From CAZFQG01 sp964520785 (lineage in GTDB: Bacteria; Planctomycetota; Planctomycetia; Pirellulales; Thermoguttaceae): a DNA stretch of 34,916 nucleotides. Both the position numbers and the translations under genes were made by a program. Positions 16,539 to 24,974 of the stretch are shown here, in pieces; positions within the stretch are counted from its first letter, which is position 1; each line of letters starts with the position of its first letter. The stretch is from contig CAZFQG010000048.1 of assembly GCA_964520785.1 (NCBI GenBank), positions 1-34,916 of the forward strand. The letters run 5' to 3'. A model generated the notes under the pieces. That model saw nothing but the letters and a program-made list of their open reading frames with translations, did no database searches and was not told the origin of the DNA.

Positions 16539-17896
16539 GTTTGGATCTCCACTGGGAAAAGGACGTCCTCTTCATCGGTTTTCATCAGATGGTAGACGGC
16601 GAATTCAAAGACCGGACCGCCGCGGAAATCAGAAGGAGAAAACGGGAAGGCGAGATTCCCGGCCGTGGTCTTGCGGCCTTCAAAAGCTTGATGCAGCGCG
16701 GTGGAACGCGCCAGGCCGAGCACGGTATCGGCGTGGTCCTGCGTTGGTGCGACCGCTTCGATGACGATTCCCATCTCGTGCGGCAAATCAGCGGCCGTTT
16801 CTCTCTCGCCCAGAACCGCGTCGCGGCCGAACCGGAGGAACCGCAGTGAGTACTCCTTCGAATCGAGCACGCCCCGCAGGTTTCTCTCCACCGCCTCGTG
16901 GACATTCCGTTCAATGGCATCCCACCGCTCGATCGCCGCCGGATCGCGGACGCCCGCGATGGTAACCGCGCGATACCCGACCGGCCGGGCACCTTCGATC
17001 TTAATCGTCTTCGCTGCCGGCGGAATCAGGCGGCTTCCCGACACGCGAACGCGGCGCGCGTCGATCGCCTCGAACGAGCAGTCCGAAAGATCAATCTTCC
17101 CTTCCGGTTCGTAGAAACAGTTTGGATCCGGCTGCTCGTACAGGGAATGGGCGGCAACCGTCTCCGGCGTGCAGGCCTTCGTCGCGTTGGCCGGCGCGAC
17201 CACGAAATGGTCTTTACGAAGCGTGCAGATCAACCCGTCGTTCGCCCCCCCCGGCGTTGCGCAGAGCGTGCCGCACTCGGCGATCTTCGCGCAGTGCATC
17301 GCCAGACCCCCGTCGAAGCCGCGCGCCATCGGAACCGCGGCGAAAATGGCCGTATCGCAGCAACGCCCCGCGACGATCACGTCCGGTTCCATCGCCAGGG
17401 CTCTTTGAAGCGGGCCGGTCCCCATCTGTCCGACCAGGTGGGAGCAGTCGCGGATCGCCTCGATGCTCAACGCCAAAGGGGGCCCGCAAGGCGTGATCCG
17501 CCCTTCGTCCAGCGCCTTCTCCACCAGGCCGGCGTCCAAATCGGCACGAATAACAGCCACCCGAGGATGCAGGCCGTGCCTTTCGGCGATTTCACGGAGG
17601 ATGGAGAGGAACCACTCCACGTGCGGCGCGGCACCGCTGCCGCCGGCGGTTCCGACGATGAGGGGAATCCCCTTCTTCTGCGCCGAGAGAAGGGCCGGCT
17701 CCAGGTCGCGTAGGACGGACATCCGCCCCACGAAGGGTTTGCCGCTTCCCAGGTAATAGGGGCCCGGATCGGTGGAACCGCTATCCACCCCGATGAAGGC
17801 CGGATTCGCGGCGATTCCCCGTTTTAGGCTTTCCGGAGGGTAGCCGTATCCGAGCATTCCGCAGAGCGAAAAATAGGTTAATACATCCTCCGCCAC
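16532..17896 (-). CDS. Acyclic terpene utilization AtuA family protein (DUF1446)
   Basis: This 454-residue protein belongs to the AtuA (DUF1446) family, named from the Pseudomonas acyclic terpene (citronellol/geranyl-CoA) pathway, in which AtuA has no proven reaction. Family marks include GVDSGSTDPGPYYLGSG near residue 37, VGTAGGSGAAPHVEW, DVIVAGRCCDTAIFAA and HCAKIAECGTLCATPGG. It starts with GTG 17896, three bases after the stop of the hydro-lyase beta subunit, and overlaps the DUF4387 gene at its end. No other terpene catabolism genes (AtuB-H, carboxylase subunits) are present, so the name should not be read as function. Its place beside two fumarase-type subunits suggests it works on a small organic acid or its CoA ester; this is inference. 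Confidence 0.85.
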   Translation of the reverse strand: MAEDVLTYFSLCGMLGYGYPPESLKRGIAANPAFIGVDSGSTDPGPYYLGSGKPFVGRMSVLRDLEPALLSAQKKGIPLIVGTAGGSGAAPHVEWFLSILREIAERHGLHPRVAVIRADLDAGLVEKALDEGRITPCGPPLALSIEAIRDCSHLVGQMGTGPLQRALAMEPDVIVAGRCCDTAIFAAVPMARGFDGGLAMHCAKIAECGTLCATPGGANDGLICTLRKDHFVVAPANATKACTPETVAAHSLYEQPDPNCFYEPEGKIDLSDCSFEAIDARRVRVSGSRLIPPAAKTIKIEGARPVGYRAVTIAGVRDPAAIERWDAIERNVHEAVERNLRGVLDSKEYSLRFLRFGRDAVLGERETAADLPHEMGIVIEAVAPTQDHADTVLGLARSTALHQAFEGRKTTAGNLAFPFSPSDFRGGPVFEFAVYHLMKTDEEDVLFPVEIQTW

Positions 17897-17899
17897 GAT

Positions 17900-18550
17900 C
17901 TACGTCCCCCTCGATGCCGCGTTGACTTGGGTGTATTTGTAGTTTGCCGGAATTCCCAAAGCCTCGCGCGCCGCTTCGAACCGGGCTTCGACTTCCGCGT
18001 CGAGGTTCTCGAAGTAACTGTTTCCGCGCGCGTCGATCGCCACGAAGAACGGCCCGAACCGTTCGACCTCGAAGACCCACGTCGCCTCGGTCTTGCCCAG
18101 TTCCTCCAGGAAATGGACCTCGCGGACCCGGCGAACCTGCTGGGCGAGTTGATTGCCACACAGGCCGATCTTCGACAGAAACACGCCGCCGACCTCCGCC
18201 AGGGCCGCGGCCGTCTTCGGGCCCATCGTCGTCTTGCCGATGAGCGTCCGCAATCCCAGCTTCCGCACGACGTCACCGCCGTAGCGCTCGAAACGGATAC
18301 TCGACGTCGGCTCGATACTGACGATTTTCCAGCCGTCCGGATCGCGCCGCATGACCGGCCCGACATGGAAGAAGGCATTGACCTCCGCGTAATCGAGCGG
18401 CGGAACGATCTCCTCTTCCATCGCGCGAATATGAAACCGGCTGCGTCCCGTGAAGATCGTCCCGGTGACGGTACAGAGGTCACCCAGGCGAAGAATCCCG
18501 GCTTCGGATTCGCTCAACGGAAGGTGCAGTTCTCGGATCGATTCGTTCAT
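17900..18550 (-). CDS. Class I fumarate hydratase-type hydro-lyase, beta subunit
   Basis: This 216-residue protein is the beta (C-terminal) half of a two-subunit iron-sulfur hydro-lyase of the class I fumarase/L(+)-tartrate dehydratase family. These enzymes add or remove water from four- or five-carbon dicarboxylic acids such as fumarate/malate, tartrate or mesaconate. Family features include TGTIFTGRSRFH near residue 28, VNAFFHVGPVM near residue 58, and the GKTTMGPKTAAAL segment followed by YGGD/GLCGNQLAQ. The ATG at 18550 follows the alpha subunit gene by 72 bases, and the AtuA-family gene starts three bases after its TAG. Sequence alone does not separate fumarase from the other activities. 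Confidence 0.9.
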   Translation of the reverse strand: MNESIRELHLPLSESEAGILRLGDLCTVTGTIFTGRSRFHIRAMEEEIVPPLDYAEVNAFFHVGPVMRRDPDGWKIVSIEPTSSIRFERYGGDVVRKLGLRTLIGKTTMGPKTAAALAEVGGVFLSKIGLCGNQLAQQVRRVREVHFLEELGKTEATWVFEVERFGPFFVAIDARGNSYFENLDAEVEARFEAAREALGIPANYKYTQVNAASRGT

Positions 18551-18622
18551 GGAAGCTATTGGATCGGGAAATGGTTGATTTCGGTGCTCCGCGAGGAGTC
18601 TCTCGGAGACTGCTGTTCCGGC

Positions 18623-19531
18623 CTAGCCCGCGTAGGTTATGGTATTATCCGCGCCGACCGTTGCCGTCCAGCGGCGGCCGACGAGGCACTGGGCGTTCAC
18701 GGCGACCGGCAGCGCGGCCGTGTGGGTGAGGGCCGTTTCAATATGGACCGCCATCACGGCGTTCCTTCCCTTCGAACCCATCGGGCCGATGCCGAGTTCC
18801 TTGATCGCCGCGACGAGCCGCCGCTCTAAGGCGTCGATCTCCGAATCCCGATGGGGCGTTCCCACCCGGCGAAGGACGGCCGCCTCCTTCGCCATCTTGA
18901 CGCACAAGTCGGCCGTTCCACCGATGCCGACGCCGATAATCGCCGGGGGGCATATCTTTCCGGCATAGCAGCCGTCTCGGACCGAATCGAGGACGAACTT
19001 CATGATCCCCGTCTCGCCGTCGGAAGGGAAGAGCATCCGGTAAAACGTCCCGAAGATCTCCGAGCCTCCCCCCTTAGGAGCGGCCACGATCTCCAGCCCC
19101 TCGCCATCCCCTTCGAACCGCAACTCCACTTTCGGCATCCCAGGTCCACAGTTGTCGCCGGGGTTGTGTCGCGTGAGGGGGTCGACCATGGTCGGCCGCA
19201 AATAGCATTCGTCCGTGACGCACCTCGTCGCCTTCCTGGCGGCCTCCCACAGCGTCCCGAATCCCCCTTCTATGGTGGCTCCGTTTCCTGATGTTACGAA
19301 GAAGAGCGGGAAACCGGTATCTCCACAGACGAGCCCTCCGGCGTCCTGCGCCAGCCGTGCGTTCTCTAGACTTACTCGAAGTTGTTCCACGGCAATGGGT
19401 TCCGTCTCGTCGTCTTTCGCCGCGCGGAGTGCCGCCTCGACATCCGGCGGCAGTCGGGTCGCGGCCAGACGCATCGCTTCGGCCATGGCCCGAACGAGGG
19501 TGGATCGATTGATCAACTGGTTTGCTCCCAT
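18623..19531 (-). CDS. Class I fumarate hydratase-type hydro-lyase, alpha subunit
   Basis: This 302-residue protein is the alpha (N-terminal) subunit of the same hydro-lyase and carries the [4Fe-4S] cluster. The candidate cluster cysteines lie in GGLVCGDTGFPLF (about residue 69), NCGPGMPKVEL and GKICPPAIIGVGIGG. The APKGGGSE segment is characteristic of class I fumarases. Near the end HIETALTHTAALPVAVN matches the family C-terminus. It is the first gene of a four-gene minus-strand operon (alpha, beta, AtuA, DUF4387). No good Shine-Dalgarno is seen before ATG 19531, and the promoter was not identified; a 14-base palindrome lies 235 bases upstream. Substrate choice is open: fumarate, tartrate or mesaconate-like acids. 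Confidence 0.9.
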   Translation of the reverse strand: MGANQLINRSTLVRAMAEAMRLAATRLPPDVEAALRAAKDDETEPIAVEQLRVSLENARLAQDAGGLVCGDTGFPLFFVTSGNGATIEGGFGTLWEAARKATRCVTDECYLRPTMVDPLTRHNPGDNCGPGMPKVELRFEGDGEGLEIVAAPKGGGSEIFGTFYRMLFPSDGETGIMKFVLDSVRDGCYAGKICPPAIIGVGIGGTADLCVKMAKEAAVLRRVGTPHRDSEIDALERRLVAAIKELGIGPMGSKGRNAVMAVHIETALTHTAALPVAVNAQCLVGRRWTATVGADNTITYAG

Positions 19532-19918
19532 TGGTTGGGCGTGAAAATGCCTCTATTGGTCACGATTGTATACTGTGTGCAATCTGGATGCAAGGCGTTC
19601 ATCGGAAGGCTCTACTGCTCCGCCGGCTTGGGTTGCCCAGAGACGGCCGACAATCTGGCGCCGCTGGCGGAGTTGATTGCGAGGAGCGAGAAAAGATTGG
19701 AAACTCCCTATTTATTCCAACGTGCCGCGGGAAAAGACGGAGGCCCGTCTTGACGCGTACCAACCGATCGCATGCGATCTTCCCGGGTCGTATCGAACGC
19801 ATAGTGGTACTGCGACTTCGGGTGGGCCACCGAGACCGACAGCGCTGGATGAACCGCGCGGGGCAACGCTGTCGGACGGATAGAGCGTAACCCAAAGAAG
19901 GACGCGGCGAATGTCAAT
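19532..19918. other. Intergenic region upstream of the hydro-lyase operon
   Basis: This 387-base gap separates two minus-strand operons. Open frames cross it on both strands without motifs or ribosome binding sites, so no gene is called. It contains the perfect 14-base palindrome GATCGCATGCGATC at 19766-19779. It must also hold the end of the upstream transcript and the promoter of the alpha subunit gene, neither of which I could locate. Confidence 0.5.
19766..19779. promoter_or_regulatory. Perfect 14-base palindrome, possible operator
   Basis: GATCGCATGCGATC is fully self-complementary and lies in the non-coding gap, about 235 bases before the alpha subunit start. It could bind a dimeric regulator. 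The distance is long for a repressor, so the role is only a guess. Confidence 0.25.
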
Positions 19919-21841
19919 TCACGGAGGGCCTCGCCGCCGCAGCTCGTGGGCCGTTTTGATGTCCAGGACGGGCGTCCCATCGAACGCGTCGAGTCCTTCC
20001 ACCTCGATGATGTTCTCGTCGACCCCCTTCACCGTACATCCGGTCAGGCCGATGAGGTTGGGTCGCATGGGGGAACGCGTCATGAAGACGCCTCGCAACG
20101 GGTTCTTCGGGTTTCCCTGGGGGTGGACCTGGAGAATAGCCCGCTTCTGCGGCGTGTCGTTGCGGTCGAACCACCAGAGCACCCAGATCGGCTCGCCCGC
20201 CTTCATGCCGAGCGTGGCCGGAATGTACTTCCGGTCGAGGACGATCGTCTTCTTGGAGTCCTTTTCCCGGACCCGGCCGATCGGGAAGACCGTGTATTGC
20301 TCGTTTTTCTCCTCCCTGCGTCGCTCGGCAACCACTTCGCGGACGGCCAGATCCTTACCGACGCGGGCGATGCGGAAATCCCCCTGGTGACAGCCGTCGG
20401 CGAACCGCGCATGCGGCAGCGTGAAGGCGGCCGTCTTCCAGCGCCCGTCTCCGGTGAGCGTTTCCTCGCGCGATGGGAAGAACTGCCGCGCCAGTCCCCC
20501 AGCGGTCTTGTCGGCCGAGTCGTACTCCACCCGGAACGCACCGGGTGCGTCGTCGAAGTAGGTGATGGCAACTTCCACCGTTTCATCCCCGTCGCACAGA
20601 AAACGCGGGTGGGCGTCGAAATAGAGGTATCGTCCGTCGCCGTGGCGGTTTTTCACCGTTACCCAGGCATTTTCCATCTGCACCTCGCGGACCTCGAAGA
20701 GGCCGTCACCGTCCGGGTTGGAAAGTATCGTCAGGCCTTCGGAACCGGCCGGAGTCGCCGAGACGCGGTCCAGCGGCGGGACGGTCGTGACGGAGCGCTG
20801 CTTGGCGCGGAAGGCGTCGGAGTATTTCCTCGTCAGTTCGATGTACTTCCGCCCGTGTTCTTGGGATTCGCAGACTTCGGTCCCCTCGTGGAATTCGTTC
20901 CAGGTTTCGACGTGGACAAGCCAGGGGCGTGTTTCGGGATTCCGGGCCAGGAGCATTTCCCAGGAATAGGCATAGAACCGGCCGTCTTCCCGGTCACGGA
21001 CCAGGGGGGCGCGCCCCGGAACCGCCGAATGGTCATAGCCGGGCCCGACCGCGGCCGTGTCGAGGATTTTTGGAGAGAGTGCCGCCCCCCACTGATACTC
21101 GCTATCGGCCTCGCCCGGCCAATCGGTCATTTTGACGAGGAAGAGGTCGGTGCCGAACTCCTCTTGAAACCGCTTTCGGACGTGGGGAAACAGGGTGCCA
21201 TCCACTCCGGCGGCGAAGGCGGCCGTGTAGAGGAAGAGGAGCGGCCTGCCGTCGACGGCCGCGCGGTCTTCCGGCGGAACGAGGGAGAAAAAATCGCGAA
21301 TCGTACCATAGAACCACTCCTTCCCCTGGAGCGTGGTCAGGTCGACATGGGCCCCTTCCGCGTTGTACCGGAGCGTGCTGGTGTCGTAGAACATGCCGAT
21401 CGCCGGAGCCTCTTCGCCGGCGGCGAGCATTTTCTGCCGCGCGGCGACCATGTTCTTCACGGCCGTGTTGTCGTAATGTTCCGGACTGCCGGGGATTCCC
21501 CAGTAGACCTCCATCGCGACGTCGATGCCGGCGGCGCGCATGTCGCGAAACTGAGCTACGTGCCAGTCGACGTTGTTGTAGCTAAACCCGTCAAGGGTCG
21601 GCGGATGGTCGGTGAGGGCGTCGGAGCCGTCGGCGTTAAGGATGTGCGCCTTGCTCGGCGCGTCGTACCAGCAGAAATAGGTCGTTACGACCAGTGGTTC
21701 GCCGGAAGGAAATCCGCGCGGCGCGGCGGGGCCCACCGGAATCGGCCGCGCATACGGCCCCGGAGGCGGAGGGAGTACATAATCGTCCGGAAGCCCGGCG
21801 GCGAACAGGAGAGAACATAGGAGGGTGGGAATCGGGGTCAT
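19919..21841 (-). CDS. Exported glycosidase-like (DUF5010/GH99-like) protein fused to a TrmO/TsaA domain
   Basis: This 640-residue protein combines unrelated parts in one uninterrupted frame. Residues 1-16 are a short signal peptide. Residues 50-345 form a barrel-like domain resembling DUF5010/GH99-like glycosidases: TTYFCWYDAPS, a GIDVAMEVYWG strand, IGMFYDTSTL and the ETWNEFHEGTE site at 312-322. Residues 350-510 look like a beta-sandwich of the carbohydrate-binding kind. Residues 515-632 are a clear TrmO/TsaA domain: FPIGRV, then WFDRNDTP, GVFMTRSPMRPNLIGLT and EVEGLDAFDGTPVLDIK. TrmO methylates t6A37 in threonine tRNA using S-adenosylmethionine, a cytoplasmic reaction that does not fit export. 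ATG 21841 has AAAGGAC upstream and starts 18 bases after the AIM24 gene. The fusion is certain; its function is unknown. Confidence 0.85.
   Translation of the reverse strand: MTPIPTLLCSLLFAAGLPDDYVLPPPPGPYARPIPVGPAAPRGFPSGEPLVVTTYFCWYDAPSKAHILNADGSDALTDHPPTLDGFSYNNVDWHVAQFRDMRAAGIDVAMEVYWGIPGSPEHYDNTAVKNMVAARQKMLAAGEEAPAIGMFYDTSTLRYNAEGAHVDLTTLQGKEWFYGTIRDFFSLVPPEDRAAVDGRPLLFLYTAAFAAGVDGTLFPHVRKRFQEEFGTDLFLVKMTDWPGEADSEYQWGAALSPKILDTAAVGPGYDHSAVPGRAPLVRDREDGRFYAYSWEMLLARNPETRPWLVHVETWNEFHEGTEVCESQEHGRKYIELTRKYSDAFRAKQRSVTTVPPLDRVSATPAGSEGLTILSNPDGDGLFEVREVQMENAWVTVKNRHGDGRYLYFDAHPRFLCDGDETVEVAITYFDDAPGAFRVEYDSADKTAGGLARQFFPSREETLTGDGRWKTAAFTLPHARFADGCHQGDFRIARVGKDLAVREVVAERRREEKNEQYTVFPIGRVREKDSKKTIVLDRKYIPATLGMKAGEPIWVLWWFDRNDTPQKRAILQVHPQGNPKNPLRGVFMTRSPMRPNLIGLTGCTVKGVDENIIEVEGLDAFDGTPVLDIKTAHELRRRGPP
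19946..20299 (-). other. TrmO/TsaA-like domain at the end of an exported protein
   Basis: Codons 515-632 of the fusion protein cover this region. The motif order FPIGRV, IWVLWWFDRNDTP, VHPQGNP, GVFMTRSPMRPNLIGLT and DAFDGTPVLDIK matches the TrmO (YaeB/TsaA, UPF0066) family. The RSPMRPN segment is part of its S-adenosylmethionine pocket. Upstream in the same frame is a signal peptide and a glycosidase-like domain. Confidence 0.82.
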
Positions 21842-21859
21842 GACGTTTGTCCTTTGTTA

Positions 21860-22555
21860 TCACTGCCCCGACTGAAAGTACGACTCCTCATAGGGTTGGA
21901 TCACGACGAACCCGTTGCCGTCGAATTCCATCTGGAATGACTCGCCGCTGCCGCGTCCGAAGAACGTCTTCAACGAGATGTCGGTCCGGAAGTTGGGTTG
22001 GAGCGTGCCGGACCAGGCGACCGTGGCGTTCGGATCGGTGACCACCGGATGGCCCGGAATGACCTGGAGGGTGATCGGATCGTAGTGGGTGGTCAGGGCG
22101 ATCATGCCGGGACCTTCGAGGCGGACGTTGAAGAGCCCCCCGGCGAGCATCCCGGCGATCTTGCGGAGCATCTTGATATCCCACCGGACGGTCGACTCGA
22201 AGGCCAGGATATCGTTCCCGTTGACGTAGATCGCCTCGTTGCCGAGGTTCAAGATGGTCACCTTTTTTCCCAGGTCCGCCAGATAGAGCCGGCCGACCCC
22301 CTCCGCCTTCGTCAGCCGCGCCCCCTCCCCGCTGACGGCCCGCTTCAGGAACTTGCCGATTCCGTGCTCCAAAATTCCCTCACGGGTGAACTTGATGCGT
22401 CCCACGTACGAAACCATGGCCCCCAGCTTCGTCCAGACGAGGCCGTTGAGATTGACTTCGAGAATCCGCTCGGTTTCCAGCTCGAAGAATCCTTGCCCGC
22501 GGTCTCGTTGGGCGGTGGCTTCCACGAATTCGGCCATGGTGTAGCGATTCATCAT
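21860..22555 (-). CDS. AIM24 family protein
   Basis: This 231-residue protein belongs to the AIM24 family (TIGR00266 type), double-psi/TRAP-like beta-barrel proteins named after a yeast mitochondrial protein that affects inner membrane organisation. Bacterial members have no settled function. Seen here are FELETERILEVNLNGLVWTKLGAMVSYVGRIKF near the start, ILNLGNEAIYVNGNDILAFE in the middle and a glycine-rich FFGRGSGESFQMEFDGNGFVVIQP end, where tight turns repeat. The two adjacent ATG codons at 22555 and 22552 follow AGGAA, so the long upstream extension to 22738, which overlaps the PBP2 gene, is rejected. It lies 100 bases after PBP2 and 18 bases before the glycosidase/TrmO fusion, all on the minus strand. 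Confidence 0.88.
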   Translation of the reverse strand: MMNRYTMAEFVEATAQRDRGQGFFELETERILEVNLNGLVWTKLGAMVSYVGRIKFTREGILEHGIGKFLKRAVSGEGARLTKAEGVGRLYLADLGKKVTILNLGNEAIYVNGNDILAFESTVRWDIKMLRKIAGMLAGGLFNVRLEGPGMIALTTHYDPITLQVIPGHPVVTDPNATVAWSGTLQPNFRTDISLKTFFGRGSGESFQMEFDGNGFVVIQPYEESYFQSGQ

Positions 22556-22655
22556 TCCATTCCTGAGTGAGATTTCACGAAAGACCGGCTCCAATCTCTC
22601 ATAACATACCAGATGGGTGACGGTCCCGCAATGCGTCCTATGGCGGGTTGGGTCC

Positions 22656-24683
22656 TCAATCCGCATATCCCTCGCGTCGGAAGACGCGGATGAGTCTCTC
22701 AACCACCGGTCCGGCCGCCTCCGCGGCGTCGCCGGCATGCTCCAAGACGACCGCGAAGGCGTAGCGCGGCGAATCGGCCGGGGCGTAGCCGGCGAGCCAG
22801 GCGTGAGGGGGACCGCCGGCCGTCTGCGCGGTGCCGGTCTTGGCGGCGACCGGTACAGGGGCCTCGTTAAGAACGGCGTACGCGGTCCCTTCCGGATCGC
22901 TCACGACTCTCCGCAGGGCGTCTTGGAGGAAATCGACGGTGTCGGGGGCCAAGCCTGAAATGGACCGCGAGACAATCGCGGCGGCCATCTCATCCCGTTC
23001 GGGAATTACCACGCGTGGATTCACCAGATGCCCACCGTTGGCGATGGCGGCGGCCAATCGGGCGATCTGCAGAGGCGTAGCCGTCACGGAACCTTGACCG
23101 ACGGCCGCCATCCGCGGTGACGCCGTTTCGTCTGAGATTGGTAAGTTCCCCGAGGCTTCCGACGGCAAATCGACGCCGGTCGGTTCACCCAACCCGAACC
23201 GCAATGCCCAGTCCCGAAGCGGATCAGTTTTGAGAGACTCGGCCCAATGGAAGAAGTAGACGTTGCAGCTCTTCACCAGCGCGTCGTCGAGCGCGACTGC
23301 GCCATGACCAATGCCAAGTCGGGTGAAGATCGCGCAGCGGAAGGTATTCGGCTCGTGGAGAAATCCGCGGCATTCGTGTGGCGCCCGCGGGTCCACCGTT
23401 GCCTCCTCCAACAATGCCGCCGCCGTTACGATCTTGAAAACGGACCCAGGGGGGAGTTGCATCCGACAAACGCGATCGAACAGGGGCGCCGAAAGGCTCG
23501 AAGTCAGTTCCCGAATCGGTCCCGGATCGCCCCTTTCGAAGACATTGGGGTCGAATCGCGGCGCGGAGGCGGCCGCGATGATTGCCCCGGTTCTGACGTC
23601 CATGATGACGATTGCACCGCCACCGCGGCCGGAGTCGGCGGACATGGCGTCGCGCCGCGCGATCGCGTCGTCGAGCAGCGTTTGCGCGGCTCGCGCGATA
23701 GCAAATCGCAACGTCAGCCGGACGTCACGGCCCGGAACGGCCGGGCGGAGCGTGCGTTCCACGTTGAGCCGTCCCTTGCGGTCCGTTTCACGAAGGAGAA
23801 CACCGCGACGGCCGCGGAGCACCCCTTCGTACTGCAGCTCCACGCCCATCCTGCCGACACGTGTATCGAAGGAAATCCCTTCTTCGTCGGAGAATTCCTC
23901 TTCGCGCACCGCTCCAAGGTGGCCGACAAGATGCGGTGCAACGGCCGTGGGATAGGTCCGCCGAGGTTTCCGCCAAATCTCAACCCCCGGGAATCTCCCC
24001 CGAGCGGCCTCGATCTTGGCGGCCGCCTTTTCCGATACATCCCACACGACCGGATGCGCCCTTGTCTCTTCGGCCACGATGATCCGTCGCGGAGGGACGG
24101 GCTTCGAGGGATTTGAATCCGCCGCCAAGGTGTTTCGGCGGTTCACCGCGTCCGAGATGCGTTCGACGCGGATCTGAATACGCCGGCACCGAGAATCCCA
24201 CTCTGTTTGGGGGATATTGCAGATCGCCGCTAGTTTGGCGTGCAAGTCCGTTCGCTCCGCGAGCAGTATCCGCCTGGCGGTGGCAATACACCGGGGATCC
24301 CCCCGGTCTTTCGTATCGAGACGCCGCCGGATTTCGCGGTTTAGCCAGCGCTCGTTCGGCGGTGATTCGAGATACCGATACTCGATCGCGACGACGGGGC
24401 AAAGCCGGTCCTCCGCGAGTATGACCCCTTCCGCCGAGAGAATGCGTCCTCGTGACGCCCCAACGGCGATTTCCTTTCGCAGCGGTCTGGCCGCCATCGT
24501 CCGAAACGTATCACCGTAGGTCCACTCCAGAAACACAAATCGAACAAACACCCCGGCCAGGAGGCAACAGAAGGACAAAAATGCCACCTTGAACAGGGCA
24601 CAATACCCCTCTGTAGTCTGTATCCTGTGTAGCTCGGTCTTATTCTCGTCCTGACTCACGATTCTTCCATTCTCGATCCCCAT
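22656..24683 (-). CDS. Penicillin-binding protein 2 (peptidoglycan transpeptidase)
   Basis: This 675-residue class B penicillin-binding protein cross-links peptidoglycan, and the overall layout is that of the elongation protein PBP2 (MrdA). It has one membrane segment at about residues 32-54, a dimerisation region, then the transpeptidase domain with SxxK as Ser414-Val-Phe-Lys417, SxN as Ser472-Cys-Asn474 and KTG at 615-617. A long linker with many Arg/Glu residues separates the membrane anchor from the dimerisation domain. All catalytic motifs are intact, so this organism should make cross-linked peptidoglycan, a point once disputed for planctomycetes. The ATG at 24683 has no obvious Shine-Dalgarno. 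No rodA or mre genes are in the window, so the elongation role is inferred from sequence alone. Confidence 0.92.
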   Translation of the reverse strand: MGIENGRIVSQDENKTELHRIQTTEGYCALFKVAFLSFCCLLAGVFVRFVFLEWTYGDTFRTMAARPLRKEIAVGASRGRILSAEGVILAEDRLCPVVAIEYRYLESPPNERWLNREIRRRLDTKDRGDPRCIATARRILLAERTDLHAKLAAICNIPQTEWDSRCRRIQIRVERISDAVNRRNTLAADSNPSKPVPPRRIIVAEETRAHPVVWDVSEKAAAKIEAARGRFPGVEIWRKPRRTYPTAVAPHLVGHLGAVREEEFSDEEGISFDTRVGRMGVELQYEGVLRGRRGVLLRETDRKGRLNVERTLRPAVPGRDVRLTLRFAIARAAQTLLDDAIARRDAMSADSGRGGGAIVIMDVRTGAIIAAASAPRFDPNVFERGDPGPIRELTSSLSAPLFDRVCRMQLPPGSVFKIVTAAALLEEATVDPRAPHECRGFLHEPNTFRCAIFTRLGIGHGAVALDDALVKSCNVYFFHWAESLKTDPLRDWALRFGLGEPTGVDLPSEASGNLPISDETASPRMAAVGQGSVTATPLQIARLAAAIANGGHLVNPRVVIPERDEMAAAIVSRSISGLAPDTVDFLQDALRRVVSDPEGTAYAVLNEAPVPVAAKTGTAQTAGGPPHAWLAGYAPADSPRYAFAVVLEHAGDAAEAAGPVVERLIRVFRREGYAD

Positions 24684-24884
24684 TGGGCAGAAGCATAAGC
24701 GAACACATTTTCGCCCCTTTTTCCATAGATGGCAACAAGAGCGACTTCCTCTGCGTCACTGGGGCTGATGGTAACGGTCCACGGCCGTATGGGGGGACTC
24801 GAAATAAACCCGCCCCACGAATCGCCTTTTTTTCGCCATGCTCGGCGTGAAGTACTTTCGGGCTCTTCTCTTTGCGCGGATCAT

Positions 24885-24913
24885 TTGCACGCGCCGTCAC
24901 CCTTCCTTATAAT
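24885..24913 (+). promoter_or_regulatory. Predicted promoter of the GH127-type gene
   Basis: TTGCAC (24885-24890) and a perfect TATAAT (24908-24913) are separated by the ideal 17 bases. Transcription would start near 24920, giving a leader of about 55 bases before ATG 24975. This is the best housekeeping-type promoter in the window. Confidence 0.6.
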
Positions 24914-24974
24914 GAGCCACGCGGGATCGTGAGATTCCCGGTTCGTGGTGGTTTGCAATCGCGAGGTCCTTCCC

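Noticed and set aside
16898..17713. 271-codon plus-strand frame, and a similar one at 17927-18829
   Set aside because: Both are antisense to AtuA and the hydro-lyase genes and consist of Arg-rich shadow sequence.
19946..21820. 624-codon open frame on the plus strand
   Set aside because: It mirrors the glycosidase/TrmO fusion on the opposite strand, whose domains are recognisable; no ribosome binding site or known motif in the mirror frame.
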